This document shows, piece by piece, positions 9,199 through 17,865 of a stretch of DNA of 64,000 nucleotides (position 1 is the stretch's first letter; the number at the start of each line of letters is the position of its first letter). The notes beneath the pieces were generated by a model. That model ran no database searches. It saw nothing but the letters and a program-made list of their open reading frames with translations, and had not been told where the DNA came from. A program made the translations under genes and the position numbers. Origin of the DNA: Aestuariivirga sp. (GTDB lineage: Bacteria > Pseudomonadota > Alphaproteobacteria > Rhizobiales > Aestuariivirgaceae); NCBI RefSeq assembly GCF_020252395.1, contig NZ_JADCDB010000002.1, positions 124,001 to 188,000 of the forward strand. The letters are read 5' to 3'.

Positions 9199-11928
9199 GT
9201 GTCGAACGTAGCCTTCGCCAGAGCCGCCAGCACCGGGCCGGTTGACAGCGCCTATCTCGATGAAATCACCATGATGCTGCGCGATCTGTTACGGCAGGTC
9301 ATCCGGGTGCGCGAACCGCGCGTGCTGGCCATCATCGACGAGCCGGCCAATGCCTCGACGCTGGCGCCCGAACTGATCGAGCCCGCGCTGCAGGTGATCG
9401 GCATGTGGCTGCAGCTCCTCAACATCGCGGAAGAAAATGCGGCGATGAGGAACCGCCGCCAGATGGAAACGAGGAGCGGGCCAGACCAGGTGCCGGGCTC
9501 CTTCTCGCATGCCTTCGCCACGGTGGCGGCGGCCAATGTCGCGCCGGAGGCCGTGCAGACCGCGCTCGACACCATCGACGTGCAGCCCACCATCACGGCG
9601 CATCCGACCGAGGCCAAGCGTGTTACCGTTCTCGAAATCCACCGGCGCATCTATCTCAAGCTCTACGAGCTTGAGAGCCCGCGCTGGACGCCGCGCGAGC
9701 GCGTCCACCTGCTGAAGCTGCTGCGGAACGAGATCGACCTCCTCTGGCTCACCGGCGAAATCCGTCTGGAGAAGCCGACGGTCGAGCAGGAGATCCACTG
9801 GGGCCTGCACTTTTTCCGCGAAACGCTGTTCGACCGCACGGTGAGCCTCTGCGACTTGCTGGAGGCAGCCCTCCAGCGCCATTATCCCGAAACGCCGCAC
9901 CGCGTGCGCCCGCCGCTGCGCTATTCCTCCTGGATCGGCGGCGACCGTGACGGCAATCCCTTTGTGACGGTCGATGTCACCCGCTTCGCGCTGAAGGAAA
10001 ACCGCAATGCCATAGTGGCGCGGCTGGAGCAGCGGCTGAACGATCTCGCCCAGCTCGTTTCGCTGTCCAACCAGGAAATCTCTTCGCCGCAGGATTTTCT
10101 CGACCGCGTGCAGATGCAGGTGAACTTGACAGGCGAGCCGGAGGCCATTGGCAGCCGTAATGCGCATGAGCCCTTCCGCCGCTTCTTCACCGCGCTCCGG
10201 GTGCGGCTGGCCAAGACCTTTTCAGAGGGGACAAAGGGCGCCGGCTTCCAGCCCATCGACACCGGCGAACTGATTGCCGAACTTCTCGCCGCGGAGGAAG
10301 CGCTGGCGCAGATGCACTCCGTCTCCCTTGCCTCCACGCTGGTGCGGCCGGTTCGCTGGGAGGTGGAGACCTTCGGCTTCCGCTCGGTGAGCCTTGACAT
10401 CCGCCAGAACACCACGGTCATCAATCGCGTGCTGAAGGAAATCTGGCGCAAGCTGAACCCGCTCGAACCGGGCGAGGGGCCGGAGACCGGCAGTGCCGAA
10501 TGGCAGGCGTGGATCGAGGCGGAACTCGCCAAGCCGCTCGGCTTCCTGCCGCAGTTCCGCGGCGTTTCCGGCGAGGCGCGCGAGCTGCTGGGGCTGCTCG
10601 AACTTATCCGCGGCACCATAGACGGGCCGGATCCGCAGGCCATCGGCGCCTTCATCCTGTCGATGACGCAATCGGCAGCAGATGTGCTGGGTCTTTATCT
10701 CCTCGCCAAGTTCAGCGGACTCTTCGCCGACGAGACAGCGCGCGAGACCTGCCGCATCCGCGTCGTGCCGCTGTTCGAAACCATCGACGACCTGCGCGCC
10801 GCGCCTGAGATTATGACGGAGTTGCTCGCACACCCTGTGGTGAAGACCTCGATTGCGTCACATGGCGGCCGGCAGGAAGTGATGCTGGGCTATTCCGACT
10901 CCAACAAGGACGGCGGCTTTTTCTGCGCCAGCTTCGAACTCTTCGAAGCTCAGCGGCGGCTGATCCGCATCGGCCGCGAGGCGGGTGTCTCCATCAGCTT
11001 CTTCCACGGCCGCGGCGGCTCGGTAAGCCGCGGCGGCGCGCCGACAGGGCGAGCGATTGCCGCGCAGCCGGCGGGCACCATCAACGGCCACATGCGCGTG
11101 ACCGAGCAGGGCGAGGTCGTCTCCTCCAAATTCGCGAATCGCGGCACGGCGCAGCACAATCTCGAAATCCTCGCGGCCTCGGTCTTCGTTCATACGCTGA
11201 AGTCGATCGATGAACCCGAGCTCAAGGTGAATCCGGAGCACCAGAAGGCGGTGGAGTGGATCGCCCAGGCCTCCTTCCGGCACTACCGCAAGCTTGCCGA
11301 GGACAAGGGCCTGCTCGACTATTTCCACCAAGCCTCGCCGGTGGAGGAACTCGCGAACCTGAAGCTGGGCTCGCGCCCCGCCCGGCGCTTCGGCGCCAAG
11401 GGCATCGGCGACCTGCGCGCCATTCCCTGGGTCTTTGCCTGGAGCCAGAACCGGCATTTGCTCACCGGCTGGTATGGCCTTGGCTATGCCTTCGATGATT
11501 TTCTCGTGCCGCGCGGGGCTGACGGCATGCGGCTGCTGCGCGACATGTTCAACCGCTCGCGCGGCTTCCGCCTGGCGGTGGACGAAGTGGAAAAGTCGCT
11601 CTACCTCGCCGACATGAGTGTGGCCGAGCAATATGCCGAGCTGGTCACTGACCGCACCTCGGCGGAGCGCCTCTTCGCGCTGATCCGGCATGAGCATAGC
11701 CGCACGGCCCGCACCATCCTCGAACTCACCGGCGAGACCCGCCTGTGCGAACGCTTCGAGGGGCTGCAGCGCCGCTTCGAGCGTGTGCGGCCCATGGTCG
11801 ACCAGGCGAACCGCTGGCAGGTGCAGCTGCTGAAGCAGACGCGGCGCGGCGCTGGCAGCGAAACGCTGATGATGCCGCTGCTGATGACCATGAACTGCGT
11901 GGCCGCAGGCCTCGGCTGGACGGGCTGA
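9199..11928 (+). CDS. ppc: Phosphoenolpyruvate carboxylase
   Basis: 909 residues from GTG 9199, chosen because GAGGAG lies at 9182-9187; the frame is open from TTG 9181. PEPC makes oxaloacetate from PEP and bicarbonate, an anaplerotic step and a key step in serine-cycle organisms. Catalytic landmarks present: PTITAHPTEAKR (active His), SWIGGDRDGNPFVT, GYSDSNKDGGFF, FHGRGGSVSRGG (glycine-rich loop with catalytic Arg) and the conserved C-terminal Gly (ends GWTG). The length is normal. A truncated Hsp70-like reading frame begins on the opposite strand right after the stop. Confidence 0.96.
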   Translation: MSNVAFARAASTGPVDSAYLDEITMMLRDLLRQVIRVREPRVLAIIDEPANASTLAPELIEPALQVIGMWLQLLNIAEENAAMRNRRQMETRSGPDQVPGSFSHAFATVAAANVAPEAVQTALDTIDVQPTITAHPTEAKRVTVLEIHRRIYLKLYELESPRWTPRERVHLLKLLRNEIDLLWLTGEIRLEKPTVEQEIHWGLHFFRETLFDRTVSLCDLLEAALQRHYPETPHRVRPPLRYSSWIGGDRDGNPFVTVDVTRFALKENRNAIVARLEQRLNDLAQLVSLSNQEISSPQDFLDRVQMQVNLTGEPEAIGSRNAHEPFRRFFTALRVRLAKTFSEGTKGAGFQPIDTGELIAELLAAEEALAQMHSVSLASTLVRPVRWEVETFGFRSVSLDIRQNTTVINRVLKEIWRKLNPLEPGEGPETGSAEWQAWIEAELAKPLGFLPQFRGVSGEARELLGLLELIRGTIDGPDPQAIGAFILSMTQSAADVLGLYLLAKFSGLFADETARETCRIRVVPLFETIDDLRAAPEIMTELLAHPVVKTSIASHGGRQEVMLGYSDSNKDGGFFCASFELFEAQRRLIRIGREAGVSISFFHGRGGSVSRGGAPTGRAIAAQPAGTINGHMRVTEQGEVVSSKFANRGTAQHNLEILAASVFVHTLKSIDEPELKVNPEHQKAVEWIAQASFRHYRKLAEDKGLLDYFHQASPVEELANLKLGSRPARRFGAKGIGDLRAIPWVFAWSQNRHLLTGWYGLGYAFDDFLVPRGADGMRLLRDMFNRSRGFRLAVDEVEKSLYLADMSVAEQYAELVTDRTSAERLFALIRHEHSRTARTILELTGETRLCERFEGLQRRFERVRPMVDQANRWQVQLLKQTRRGAGSETLMMPLLMTMNCVAAGLGWTG

Positions 11929-12037
11929 GCCCGTGCCCCGGACCCTCGCGCCCGAATTCCACCACGCGCGCCTCATTGCCGCCGGGGAAGGCGAGAACGG
12001 TGTTGGTCTTGCCGAAATCGATGCCGATGGCATTCAT
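11929..12037 (-). pseudogene. N-terminal remnant of an Hsp70/YegD-like ATPase
   Basis: Reading leftward from ATG 12037, the first about 33 codons give IGIDFGKTNTVLAFPGG followed by ARVVEFG, the phosphate-1 loop of the actin/Hsp70 ATPase fold (usual form GIDFGTTNS). The match ends where the ppc coding sequence begins, and the frame then runs as a shadow through ppc. The rest of the roughly 400-600 residue protein is absent. The Lys in place of the first Thr of the loop would by itself be atypical. I read this as the stub of a gene deleted when its flank was joined to ppc. Confidence 0.65.
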
Positions 12038-12193
12038 GTCCAGACATTTGGCTGGTGTGGGGGCGGACGGGACATAATCGAATTCATCCGGACTGTCGCT
12101 TGTTAATCTTTCTCAGCTGTCGTGCCCCTTGCCCTGAAGCGCCTTTTCCAGTCTATTCAGGCCTATAGTCCAAGCACAGGGAGCAAACACACC

Positions 12194-13036
12194 ATGGCAA
12201 TCTCGAAACGCGTGCTTCTCGCCGCGGCGGCACTGCTGGCTTTCAGCCTTCCGGCGTCCGCCGCCAACATGATCGGCAATTGCGAGGTGACGGGCGAGAA
12301 GGGGTCTATCCCCATCGCAAGCCCGGCCAAGGCCGGCCAGTTGACCGTCGAAGTGTCTCTGCCGGCCCCCATCTGGTGGAACGGCGATACGCCGGAGGCC
12401 ATCAAGGACGGCATGGAATATTGCATGGCCGCCGAGATTGCCTGGCGCGCCGGCTACGACAAGCTCGAAGTGGTGAATGTCGGCTGGGACGCGCTGATCG
12501 CCGGCCAGACCCATGACTTCGACCTCGCCATGTCGCAAATCTCCATCACCGACGAGCGCAAGAAGATCCATGACTTCTCGGTGCCCTATTTCAGTTCCGA
12601 CATCGGCGTGCTGGTGCGCAAGGATGCGCCGGTTGACGAGAAGTCGATCAAGTCCGCCAAGATCGGCGTGCAGCAGGCGACGACCGGCGCCGCCTTCGTG
12701 CAGGACAAGCTCGGCATCACCGACGTGCAGGTCTATCCGGACCAGGGTGACATGTTCGCGGCCCTTCGCGCCGGCCAGACCGACGTGGCGGTGACCGACA
12801 CCTCGATCGTGCTCGCCGAAGTCGTCGCCAATCCGGACAAGGTGGACGTGATCGGCCAGTATAAGACGGGCGAGTCCTATGGCGCCATCTATCCCAAGGG
12901 CAACGCCAACAACGCCACTCTCGACAAGATCATCCAGTCGATGATCGATGACGGCACCGTCAAGAAGCTCGGCGCCAAGTATCTGGCGGCCGCCTGGGGC
13001 AGGGATCCGGCCACCGTCCCCTACTTCAACCCCTGA
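12194..13036 (+). CDS. Polar amino-acid ABC transporter, periplasmic binding protein
   Basis: 280 residues from ATG 12194. The signal peptide is clear: basic start (MAISKR), a hydrophobic core to about residue 20 and a PASAA cleavage region. The mature part is a cluster-3 type II periplasmic binding protein: GWDALIAGQTHDFDLAMSQISITDERKKIHDFSVPYFSSDIGVLV is the family core. It is unusual in having a small Cys-containing insert (GNCEVTGEKGS) right after the signal. It is the first gene of a binding protein-permease-ATPase operon. An intercistronic stem-loop follows it. Substrate is probably a polar amino acid or opine-like compound; not resolvable from sequence. Confidence 0.88.
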   Translation: MAISKRVLLAAAALLAFSLPASAANMIGNCEVTGEKGSIPIASPAKAGQLTVEVSLPAPIWWNGDTPEAIKDGMEYCMAAEIAWRAGYDKLEVVNVGWDALIAGQTHDFDLAMSQISITDERKKIHDFSVPYFSSDIGVLVRKDAPVDEKSIKSAKIGVQQATTGAAFVQDKLGITDVQVYPDQGDMFAALRAGQTDVAVTDTSIVLAEVVANPDKVDVIGQYKTGESYGAIYPKGNANNATLDKIIQSMIDDGTVKKLGAKYLAAAWGRDPATVPYFNP

Positions 13037-13042
13037 GGCCGC

Positions 13043-13071
13043 TGCCCCCGCTGCTGATGGCGGCGGGGGCA
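13043..13071 (+). promoter_or_regulatory. Intercistronic stem-loop after binding-protein gene
   Basis: A perfect 9-bp inverted repeat, TGCCCCCGC (13043-13051) and GCGGGGGCA (13063-13071), with an 11-nt loop, directly after the binding-protein stop and 13 bp before the permease start. No U-tract follows. Such hairpins commonly protect the upstream mRNA and lower downstream expression, giving excess binding protein over membrane components. Confidence 0.55.
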
Positions 13072-13084
13072 TTCCTGCCCCCAC

Positions 13085-14239
13085 GTGAAAAAGCACGCTC
13101 CTCCCCCGCTGCCGCAGCGCGCCGATGGTCTGGCGCTCGCAGCATTGCTCTTCGCGGCGCTCAGCACGCTCGCAGCCTATAGCGCCACCAGCCTCATCCG
13201 CGCCTCGCTCGAATTCCTCGGTGTGATGAACGGCATCTGGCAGGCGATTTTCTGGATCGCCATTGCCGCCACGGCGCTGCTGTTCATCCCCGCACTCCGC
13301 GCCTACACGGAGTCGCGCAAGGCCGCCGCGGCGCTTGCCGCCGGTGACGTCGTCGAAGCCCGCATCCAGATCGCCTCCTCGCGCGAGAATGGCTGGCTCA
13401 CCTTCGGCTGGGGCGCCTTTGCGCTGATTGCGCTCGGCTTCTCCGTCTTCGTGATGATGAATGACGTGGCGGTGGGCAAGACCTTCTTCTACCTGCCGCT
13501 GATGCAACAGAAATGGTGGCTGGTGACGAAGCAGTTCTTCCTCACCAACATCTTTATCTTCGTGGTGGCGGAAGTGCTCGTGCTGGTGTGGGGCCTGGTC
13601 GTGGCGCTGGCGCGGCTGATGCCGGGCAAGGCCGGCCAGCCGATCAGGGCGCTCGCCATCCTCTATTGCGACATCTTCCGCGGGCTCCCGGCCGTGGTGA
13701 CGCTCTACTTGATCGGTTTCGGCATCCCCACCTCGGGCCTTCCGGAGATGATCGTGCCGCATATCGTCGGCTGGTTCGTCGATCTCTCCTCCCTGTCGGT
13801 GGCCGAGCAGCGTTCGCTGACCCGCATTCCCGTCATCTGGTGGTGCATCCTGGCGCTGACGCTGACCTATGGCGCCTATGTCGCCGAGGTCTACCGGGCC
13901 GGCATCGAGTCGATCCACTGGAGCCAGATTTCCGCCGCGCGCTCGCTCGGCCTCTCCTACATGCAGACCATGCGTTACGTGGTCGTGCCACAGGCGGTGC
14001 GCCGCATCATAGCACCCCTGCTCAACGACTTCATCGGGCTGCAGAAGGATACGGCGCTGGTGCAGGTGGTGGGCGTCATCGACGCCTTCAACCAGTCGCG
14101 CATCATCGCGGCCAATGCCTTCAACCTGTCGGCCGTCACGGTGGTGGCCATTCTCTTCGTCATCATCACCATTCCGCAGGCCCGCTTCGTCGACAAGATG
14201 ATCGAGCGCGACAATGCCCGCATGCGGGCGGGGGGCTGA
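13085..14239 (+). CDS. Amino-acid ABC transporter permease with long N-terminal extension
   Basis: 384 residues from GTG 13085. The C-terminal part is a HisM/GlnP-type permease with the EAA loop (AEVYRAGIESIHWSQISAARSLGLS, near residue 265) that docks the ATPase. Typical single-domain members have about 220 residues. Here about 150 extra N-terminal residues carry three further hydrophobic segments (about 17-38, 48-72 and 112-135) and a short amphipathic stretch, giving roughly eight membrane spans. It is the only permease gene, so it would have to function as a homodimer. Linked to the binding protein upstream and the ATPase 3 bp downstream. Confidence 0.88.
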   Translation: MKKHAPPPLPQRADGLALAALLFAALSTLAAYSATSLIRASLEFLGVMNGIWQAIFWIAIAATALLFIPALRAYTESRKAAAALAAGDVVEARIQIASSRENGWLTFGWGAFALIALGFSVFVMMNDVAVGKTFFYLPLMQQKWWLVTKQFFLTNIFIFVVAEVLVLVWGLVVALARLMPGKAGQPIRALAILYCDIFRGLPAVVTLYLIGFGIPTSGLPEMIVPHIVGWFVDLSSLSVAEQRSLTRIPVIWWCILALTLTYGAYVAEVYRAGIESIHWSQISAARSLGLSYMQTMRYVVVPQAVRRIIAPLLNDFIGLQKDTALVQVVGVIDAFNQSRIIAANAFNLSAVTVVAILFVIITIPQARFVDKMIERDNARMRAGG

Positions 14240-14242
14240 AGC

Positions 14243-14986
14243 ATGTCCTTCCTCGAGATCGTGAACGTCGAGAAGGAATTCGGCCCGGTAAAGGTGCTGC
14301 GCGGGGTGAACCTGTCGGTGGACGAGCATCAGGTCGTCTGCCTCATCGGCGCCTCGGGCTGCGGCAAGTCCACGCTGCTCCGCTGCATCAACGGGCTTGA
14401 GAAAATCCAGGGCGGCGAGATCCGGCTGATGAACGACCGGGTGTCCGGCCCCGGCGTCGACGTGAACCTGCTGCGGCGGAACGTGGGCATCGTATTCCAG
14501 AGCTTCAACCTCTTCCCGCACATGAGTGTCATCGAGAACGTGACGCTGGCGCCGCTGAAGGTGCTGAAGACTGACAGGGCGGAGGCCGAGGCCAAGGCCA
14601 TGGCGCTGCTGAAGCGCATCGGGCTTGAAGCCAAGGCCAACGAATATCCCGACCGGCTGTCGGGCGGCCAGCAGCAGCGCGTCGCCATTGTGCGCGCACT
14701 CGCCATGGAACCCAAGGTGATGCTGCTGGACGAGATCACTTCGGCACTCGACCCCGAACTTGTTTCGGAAGTGCTCAACATCGTGCGCGATCTCGCGGCC
14801 CAGGGCATGACCATGCTGCTCGCGACGCACGAGATGGGCTTTGCCCGCGAGGTCGCCTCCAAGGTCTGTTTCCTGTTCGAGGGCGTGGTGCATGAGGAGG
14901 GGCCGCCCGCCCAGATCTTCGGCGGCCCGAAGCAGGAGCGCACCCGCGCCTTCCTCAAGCGCATCATCGAGGCGGGGCGGCTTTAG
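14243..14986 (+). CDS. Amino-acid ABC transporter ATP-binding protein (GlnQ/HisP type)
   Basis: 247 residues. Walker A GASGCGKST (about residues 36-44), Q-loop VFQSFNLFPHMSV, signature LSGGQQQRVAI, Walker B VMLLDEITSALDPE and the switch His in LLATHEMGFAREVA are all present. This is the energising subunit of the polar amino-acid importer encoded by the two genes upstream. The Walker B block reads DEITSALDPE rather than the commoner DEPTSALDPE, a substitution seen in some members. It ends before a 100-bp gap to ndk. Confidence 0.93.
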   Translation: MSFLEIVNVEKEFGPVKVLRGVNLSVDEHQVVCLIGASGCGKSTLLRCINGLEKIQGGEIRLMNDRVSGPGVDVNLLRRNVGIVFQSFNLFPHMSVIENVTLAPLKVLKTDRAEAEAKAMALLKRIGLEAKANEYPDRLSGGQQQRVAIVRALAMEPKVMLLDEITSALDPELVSEVLNIVRDLAAQGMTMLLATHEMGFAREVASKVCFLFEGVVHEEGPPAQIFGGPKQERTRAFLKRIIEAGRL

Positions 14987-15088
14987 CCCCGGCGGAACTG
15001 GCGGGGGCCGGCGCTTGCATGTGGCCCGCGCCGCCGCTATACGGCGGCCCAATCTCTTCACGCCGCCAAGCACATAACGAGGACTTTC

Positions 15089-15511
15089 ATGGCCATCGAA
15101 CGCACCTTCTCGATCATCAAGCCGGACGCGACGCGGCGCAACCTGACGGGCGCCATCAACGCCAGGATCGAGGGCGCTGGCCTCCGCATCGTCGGCCAGA
15201 AGCGCGTCAAGTGGGGCAAGGCCGACGCCGAGGCCTTCTACGCCGTCCACAAGGAGCGCCCCTTCTTCAACGACCTCGTCAGTTTCATGATCTCGGGCCC
15301 CATCGTCGTGCAGGTGCTGGAGGGCGAGAACGCCGTTGCCAAGTACCGCGAAGTGATGGGCGCCACCAATCCGGCCAATGCGGCGCCGGGCACCATCCGC
15401 AAGGACTTCGCCGAGTCGATCGAGGCCAACTCGGTGCATGGCTCTGACTCCGCCGACAATGCCAGGATCGAGATCGCCCAGGTGTTCAAGCCCGAAGAGA
15501 TCACCGGCTAA
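15089..15511 (+). CDS. ndk: Nucleoside diphosphate kinase
   Basis: 140 residues, full length for the family. It transfers the gamma-phosphate of ATP to NDPs through a phosphohistidine. The start [21 protein letters not shown] and the active-site segment [12 protein letters not shown], with the catalytic His near residue 117, are diagnostic. The start ATG 15089 has AACGAGGA about 10 bp upstream. Probably monocistronic or cotranscribed with the VUT-family gene 12 bp downstream. Confidence 0.97.
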   Translation: MAIERTFSIIKPDATRRNLTGAINARIEGAGLRIVGQKRVKWGKADAEAFYAVHKERPFFNDLVSFMISGPIVVQVLEGENAVAKYREVMGATNPANAAPGTIRKDFAESIEANSVHGSDSADNARIEIAQVFKPEEITG

Positions 15512-15523
15512 GGAACCAGGCCC

Positions 15524-16009
15524 ATGTGGGTTGCCCTCTACGTCATCGCCATCGTCGCCGTGAACTGGATGTTCACGGCGATCGCGCCATGGCAGACGCC
15601 GCTGGGCGACCTCTATCTTGCCAATGTGGTGGTCGGTTTCATTTTCGTGCTGCGCGATTATGCCCAGCGCGAGATCGGCCACTCCATCCTCTTCGCCACG
15701 GCGGCGGCGGGCGTTCTCACCTGGTTCATGGTGGACCCGGCCATTGCGGTGGCCTCCATCACCGCCTTCATCCTGTCGGAAACGGCGGACTGGGGCGTTT
15801 ATTCCTTCCTGCGCAAGCCGCTGTCCCAGCGCATCCTGATCTCCGCGATGATCGCCGTGCCGCTGGATACCCTCGCGTTCCAGTATCTCGCGGGCTACCT
15901 GACGCCCGCCGCCTTCCTCACCGAAATGGCCTCGAAGGGCTTCGGCGTGATCATGGTGTGGTACATCCTCCGCTCGCGCGACCGGAAGCTGCGCATCACC
16001 GCCGCCTGA
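15524..16009 (+). CDS. VUT-family (DUF165) membrane protein, YhhQ-like
   Basis: 161 residues, almost wholly hydrophobic, with about five membrane spans. The segments VLRDYAQREIGHSILFA and ITAFILSETADWGVYSFLRKPLSQR are the conserved cores of the VUT/YhhQ family, whose E. coli member imports the queuosine precursor preQ0 or preQ1. It is shorter than YhhQ (about 220) because the family's N-terminal span is missing, as in many alphaproteobacterial members. The role here, vitamin or precursor uptake, is inferred from family only. Confidence 0.75.
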   Translation: MWVALYVIAIVAVNWMFTAIAPWQTPLGDLYLANVVVGFIFVLRDYAQREIGHSILFATAAAGVLTWFMVDPAIAVASITAFILSETADWGVYSFLRKPLSQRILISAMIAVPLDTLAFQYLAGYLTPAAFLTEMASKGFGVIMVWYILRSRDRKLRITAA

Positions 16010-16561
16010 GCCGCAGAGCGGCGGCCGTCTTCTGTTTCCATCTGCTCCAGCGGAGAATGGGAGTAGCCATTTTGTCCTCTCCCGCTCGCGGGAGAGGAGG
16101 GGGCCCCAACGCAGTTGGGGTAGGTGAGGGGAAGCGATTTCCAACCCTCGTGTTGTGCGGACATGCGCACCCCCGCATCGCAGTGAAGCGCCGGACCGTC
16201 AGCCCAATCCACCGGAGTTCCCGATCCGGCAAGGGCCAGCCCCGGCCCGCTTGCGCGGCCGCGCGGCGTTTGTCGCTAAGGGCAGGCGCTTGCGCAACAG
16301 TCCCCAGGACTGCCCCGGTTTGCCAACGGCGCGGAGGCCGGAATGCCCCCGGGTCCCACCCGTCCAGCCCGGGACGAAGGCTCGCGTAACCCCCCCCACA
16401 GGCGCCGCCGGCCATTCCGCAATATCGGGACGCTGTCGACATCATCCCCTCCTCATGGAATAGCCGCGGGAGGATAGATAGCATAGGGTAGGATAAAAGT
16501 CAAGAGAGTTCCATTTTGGATTGTTTTTTGCTCATTTACGGTCTTTGGAGGTTTCACCCAG
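16010..16561. other. Gene-free stretch with palindromic repeats
   Basis: 550 bp without a credible gene. It contains the inverted-repeat element described at 16075-16131, then GC-rich sequence to about 16470 whose open frames have no start signals and no recognisable protein. From about 16480 composition drops sharply to AT-rich DNA, with a purine/T-rich stretch (GATTGTTTTTTG at about 16519) and GGAGG at 16548-16552, 10 bp upstream of the next gene. The change of composition marks the left edge of the AT-rich cassette. Confidence 0.6.
16075..16131. repeat. Dispersed palindromic repeat, copy B1
   Basis: Two adjacent hairpins: CCTCTCCCGC with GCGGGAGAGG around a 2-nt centre, then CCCCAAC with GTTGGGG, ending in TAGGTGAGGGG. 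A second copy with compensating changes (CCCCGGC/GCCGGGG) lies at 42796-42853, and partial relatives occur near 18725, 24032 and 59745. Paired changes in the stems indicate structure is kept; it behaves like a REP-type element. Confidence 0.65.
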
Positions 16562-17272
16562 ATGCTCGATATCGCCAAGTTCACGTTGAAGCGATTTGCG
16601 TTTGAGCTCCGCTATCCTGAGAATTATCTCATGTGGGACAGGGCTGGGCATCTCTGGTCTGAGGTCGCGTCGGACCTTGGAGAAATCAAGATTGTGACGG
16701 GTCAACCAACCACGACGTCATTTGTCTGTTCGCCAGATACGGAGTTAACAGTCGAACTCACTCGGACATCCTTCATCTATCACGGTGATCAAATTGACGC
16801 GGCCAAAGACAGAGCTAACCGATTTATTCGGCATGTAATGGCTAACCTCGAGATACGTCATTTAACTCGAATTGGTCTGCGGCAATTCTTCGAGCAAACG
16901 TTCGACAGCCAGAAAAAAGCTGATGAAGAATTTTCTCAGTACAATGTAACATCTCTGCGGCCTGGACGATTCTTTGGAATAGAGTCCAACTCGATAGCAA
17001 ATGCGGAGGTCGCAGGGCGCATATCTGATGGCAAAAATGGCGTACTCGCGAGGTTAAAGACGGAGACTCTGAAGTCGCAGATGGACGTCCCAATGGCACT
17101 CAAGGACTATTTTCAAGAGCAGGCTGTTGAGAAACATGTTGTTATTCTGGACGTCGATTATTACTTGGAAGCGCTTACTCCATCAAATGTCTTCGATGCT
17201 CGGGTATGGTTGGATCAAGCATGCCGCGTAGTGAGGCGCGACGTTAGTTCTTTCTTAAGAGGTAATGGCTGA
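16562..17272 (+). CDS. Unknown protein, distantly TIGR04255-like (first gene of AT-rich cassette)
   Basis: 236 residues from ATG 16562 with a good GGAGG Shine-Dalgarno. No signal peptide or membrane span. The N-terminal half alternates beta-like and charged segments. The C-terminal half (VVILDVDYYLEALTPSNVFDARVWLDQACRVVRRDVSSFL, cut here into its sense: an acidic strand then a long helix) resembles the end of the sporadically distributed TIGR04255 family. That resemblance is weak and from memory. Codon use is AT-rich relative to neighbours. Its stop overlaps the next start by 1 bp (TGATG), so the cassette is one operon. Function unknown. Confidence 0.75.
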   Translation: MLDIAKFTLKRFAFELRYPENYLMWDRAGHLWSEVASDLGEIKIVTGQPTTTSFVCSPDTELTVELTRTSFIYHGDQIDAAKDRANRFIRHVMANLEIRHLTRIGLRQFFEQTFDSQKKADEEFSQYNVTSLRPGRFFGIESNSIANAEVAGRISDGKNGVLARLKTETLKSQMDVPMALKDYFQEQAVEKHVVILDVDYYLEALTPSNVFDARVWLDQACRVVRRDVSSFLRGNG

Positions 17273-17865
17273 TGGCACTGCAATCCCCAACGGCTAAACT
17301 CTATTCATTTGATGAGTATAGAAAGACCAGAGTGCCAGAGGACACGTCTTCGGTACGTGCAGGTGCTAAGGTAGTGTGGCAAGAACAAGGAAATTATTCC
17401 GAGTTCAAAAGCCAGCAAGAAGCTTCTGTGCAGGATGTCTATCCTGAGATGAGTAGTGCAGATCCGAAGCTGTACCGCGGCTTGTCTGATCTCGCGATTT
17501 TGAAAGAAAATGTTGAGGACGCATTTCTCCATTTTGATCGTGGTGATGTACTTGCTTCTGACGATTTAATCGGCCGTGTGCTCATGGACCTCCCGCGGAT
17601 TTTTGCGGTTGTCTCTGATTATCCGGCTCTCTCTCAGTTATGCACCTCCATATTCCATGGATTGCGCAGTAAGAGAGGTGCACCACTGCAGCGGATAGAG
17701 TTAGAAGCGTTGAGGAAGGCGTTACTTAAGGCCACGCAAGAGCCGTTTATGAAGCACAGCGATGTTTTAGATATACAGGAATCTCTTGATGATGCGGGAT
17801 TCGAAATTGTTCCAGACCTGATCAGTCCACTTGTGGATAGGGAAGAGGATGAGAGCGTTTATTGA
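17272..17865 (+). CDS. Unknown protein (middle gene of AT-rich cassette)
   Basis: 197 residues from ATG 17272, overlapping the previous stop. No recognised domain, signal peptide or membrane segment. The first 60 residues look unstructured and polar; from about residue 65 there are several amphipathic helices, and the C terminus is acidic (DREEDESVY). 26 of the 60 bases in 17281-17340 are G or C, well below the surrounding chromosome. It overlaps the following PIN-like gene by 17 bp. An acidic-tailed helical protein just before a nuclease-like gene could be its partner or antidote; that is inference only. Confidence 0.72.
   Translation: MALQSPTAKLYSFDEYRKTRVPEDTSSVRAGAKVVWQEQGNYSEFKSQQEASVQDVYPEMSSADPKLYRGLSDLAILKENVEDAFLHFDRGDVLASDDLIGRVLMDLPRIFAVVSDYPALSQLCTSIFHGLRSKRGAPLQRIELEALRKALLKATQEPFMKHSDVLDIQESLDDAGFEIVPDLISPLVDREEDESVY

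Noticed and set aside
12113-16144. 1343-codon open frame on the minus strand
   Set aside because: It runs antisense through the binding protein, permease, ATPase and ndk genes. Composition is His/Arg/Asp-rich as expected of a shadow frame in GC-rich DNA, and no family is recognisable.
16155-16484. Overlapping open frames between the VUT gene and the AT-rich cassette
   Set aside because: Frames on both strands, no ribosome-binding site, wording typical of repeat-derived spurious proteins.
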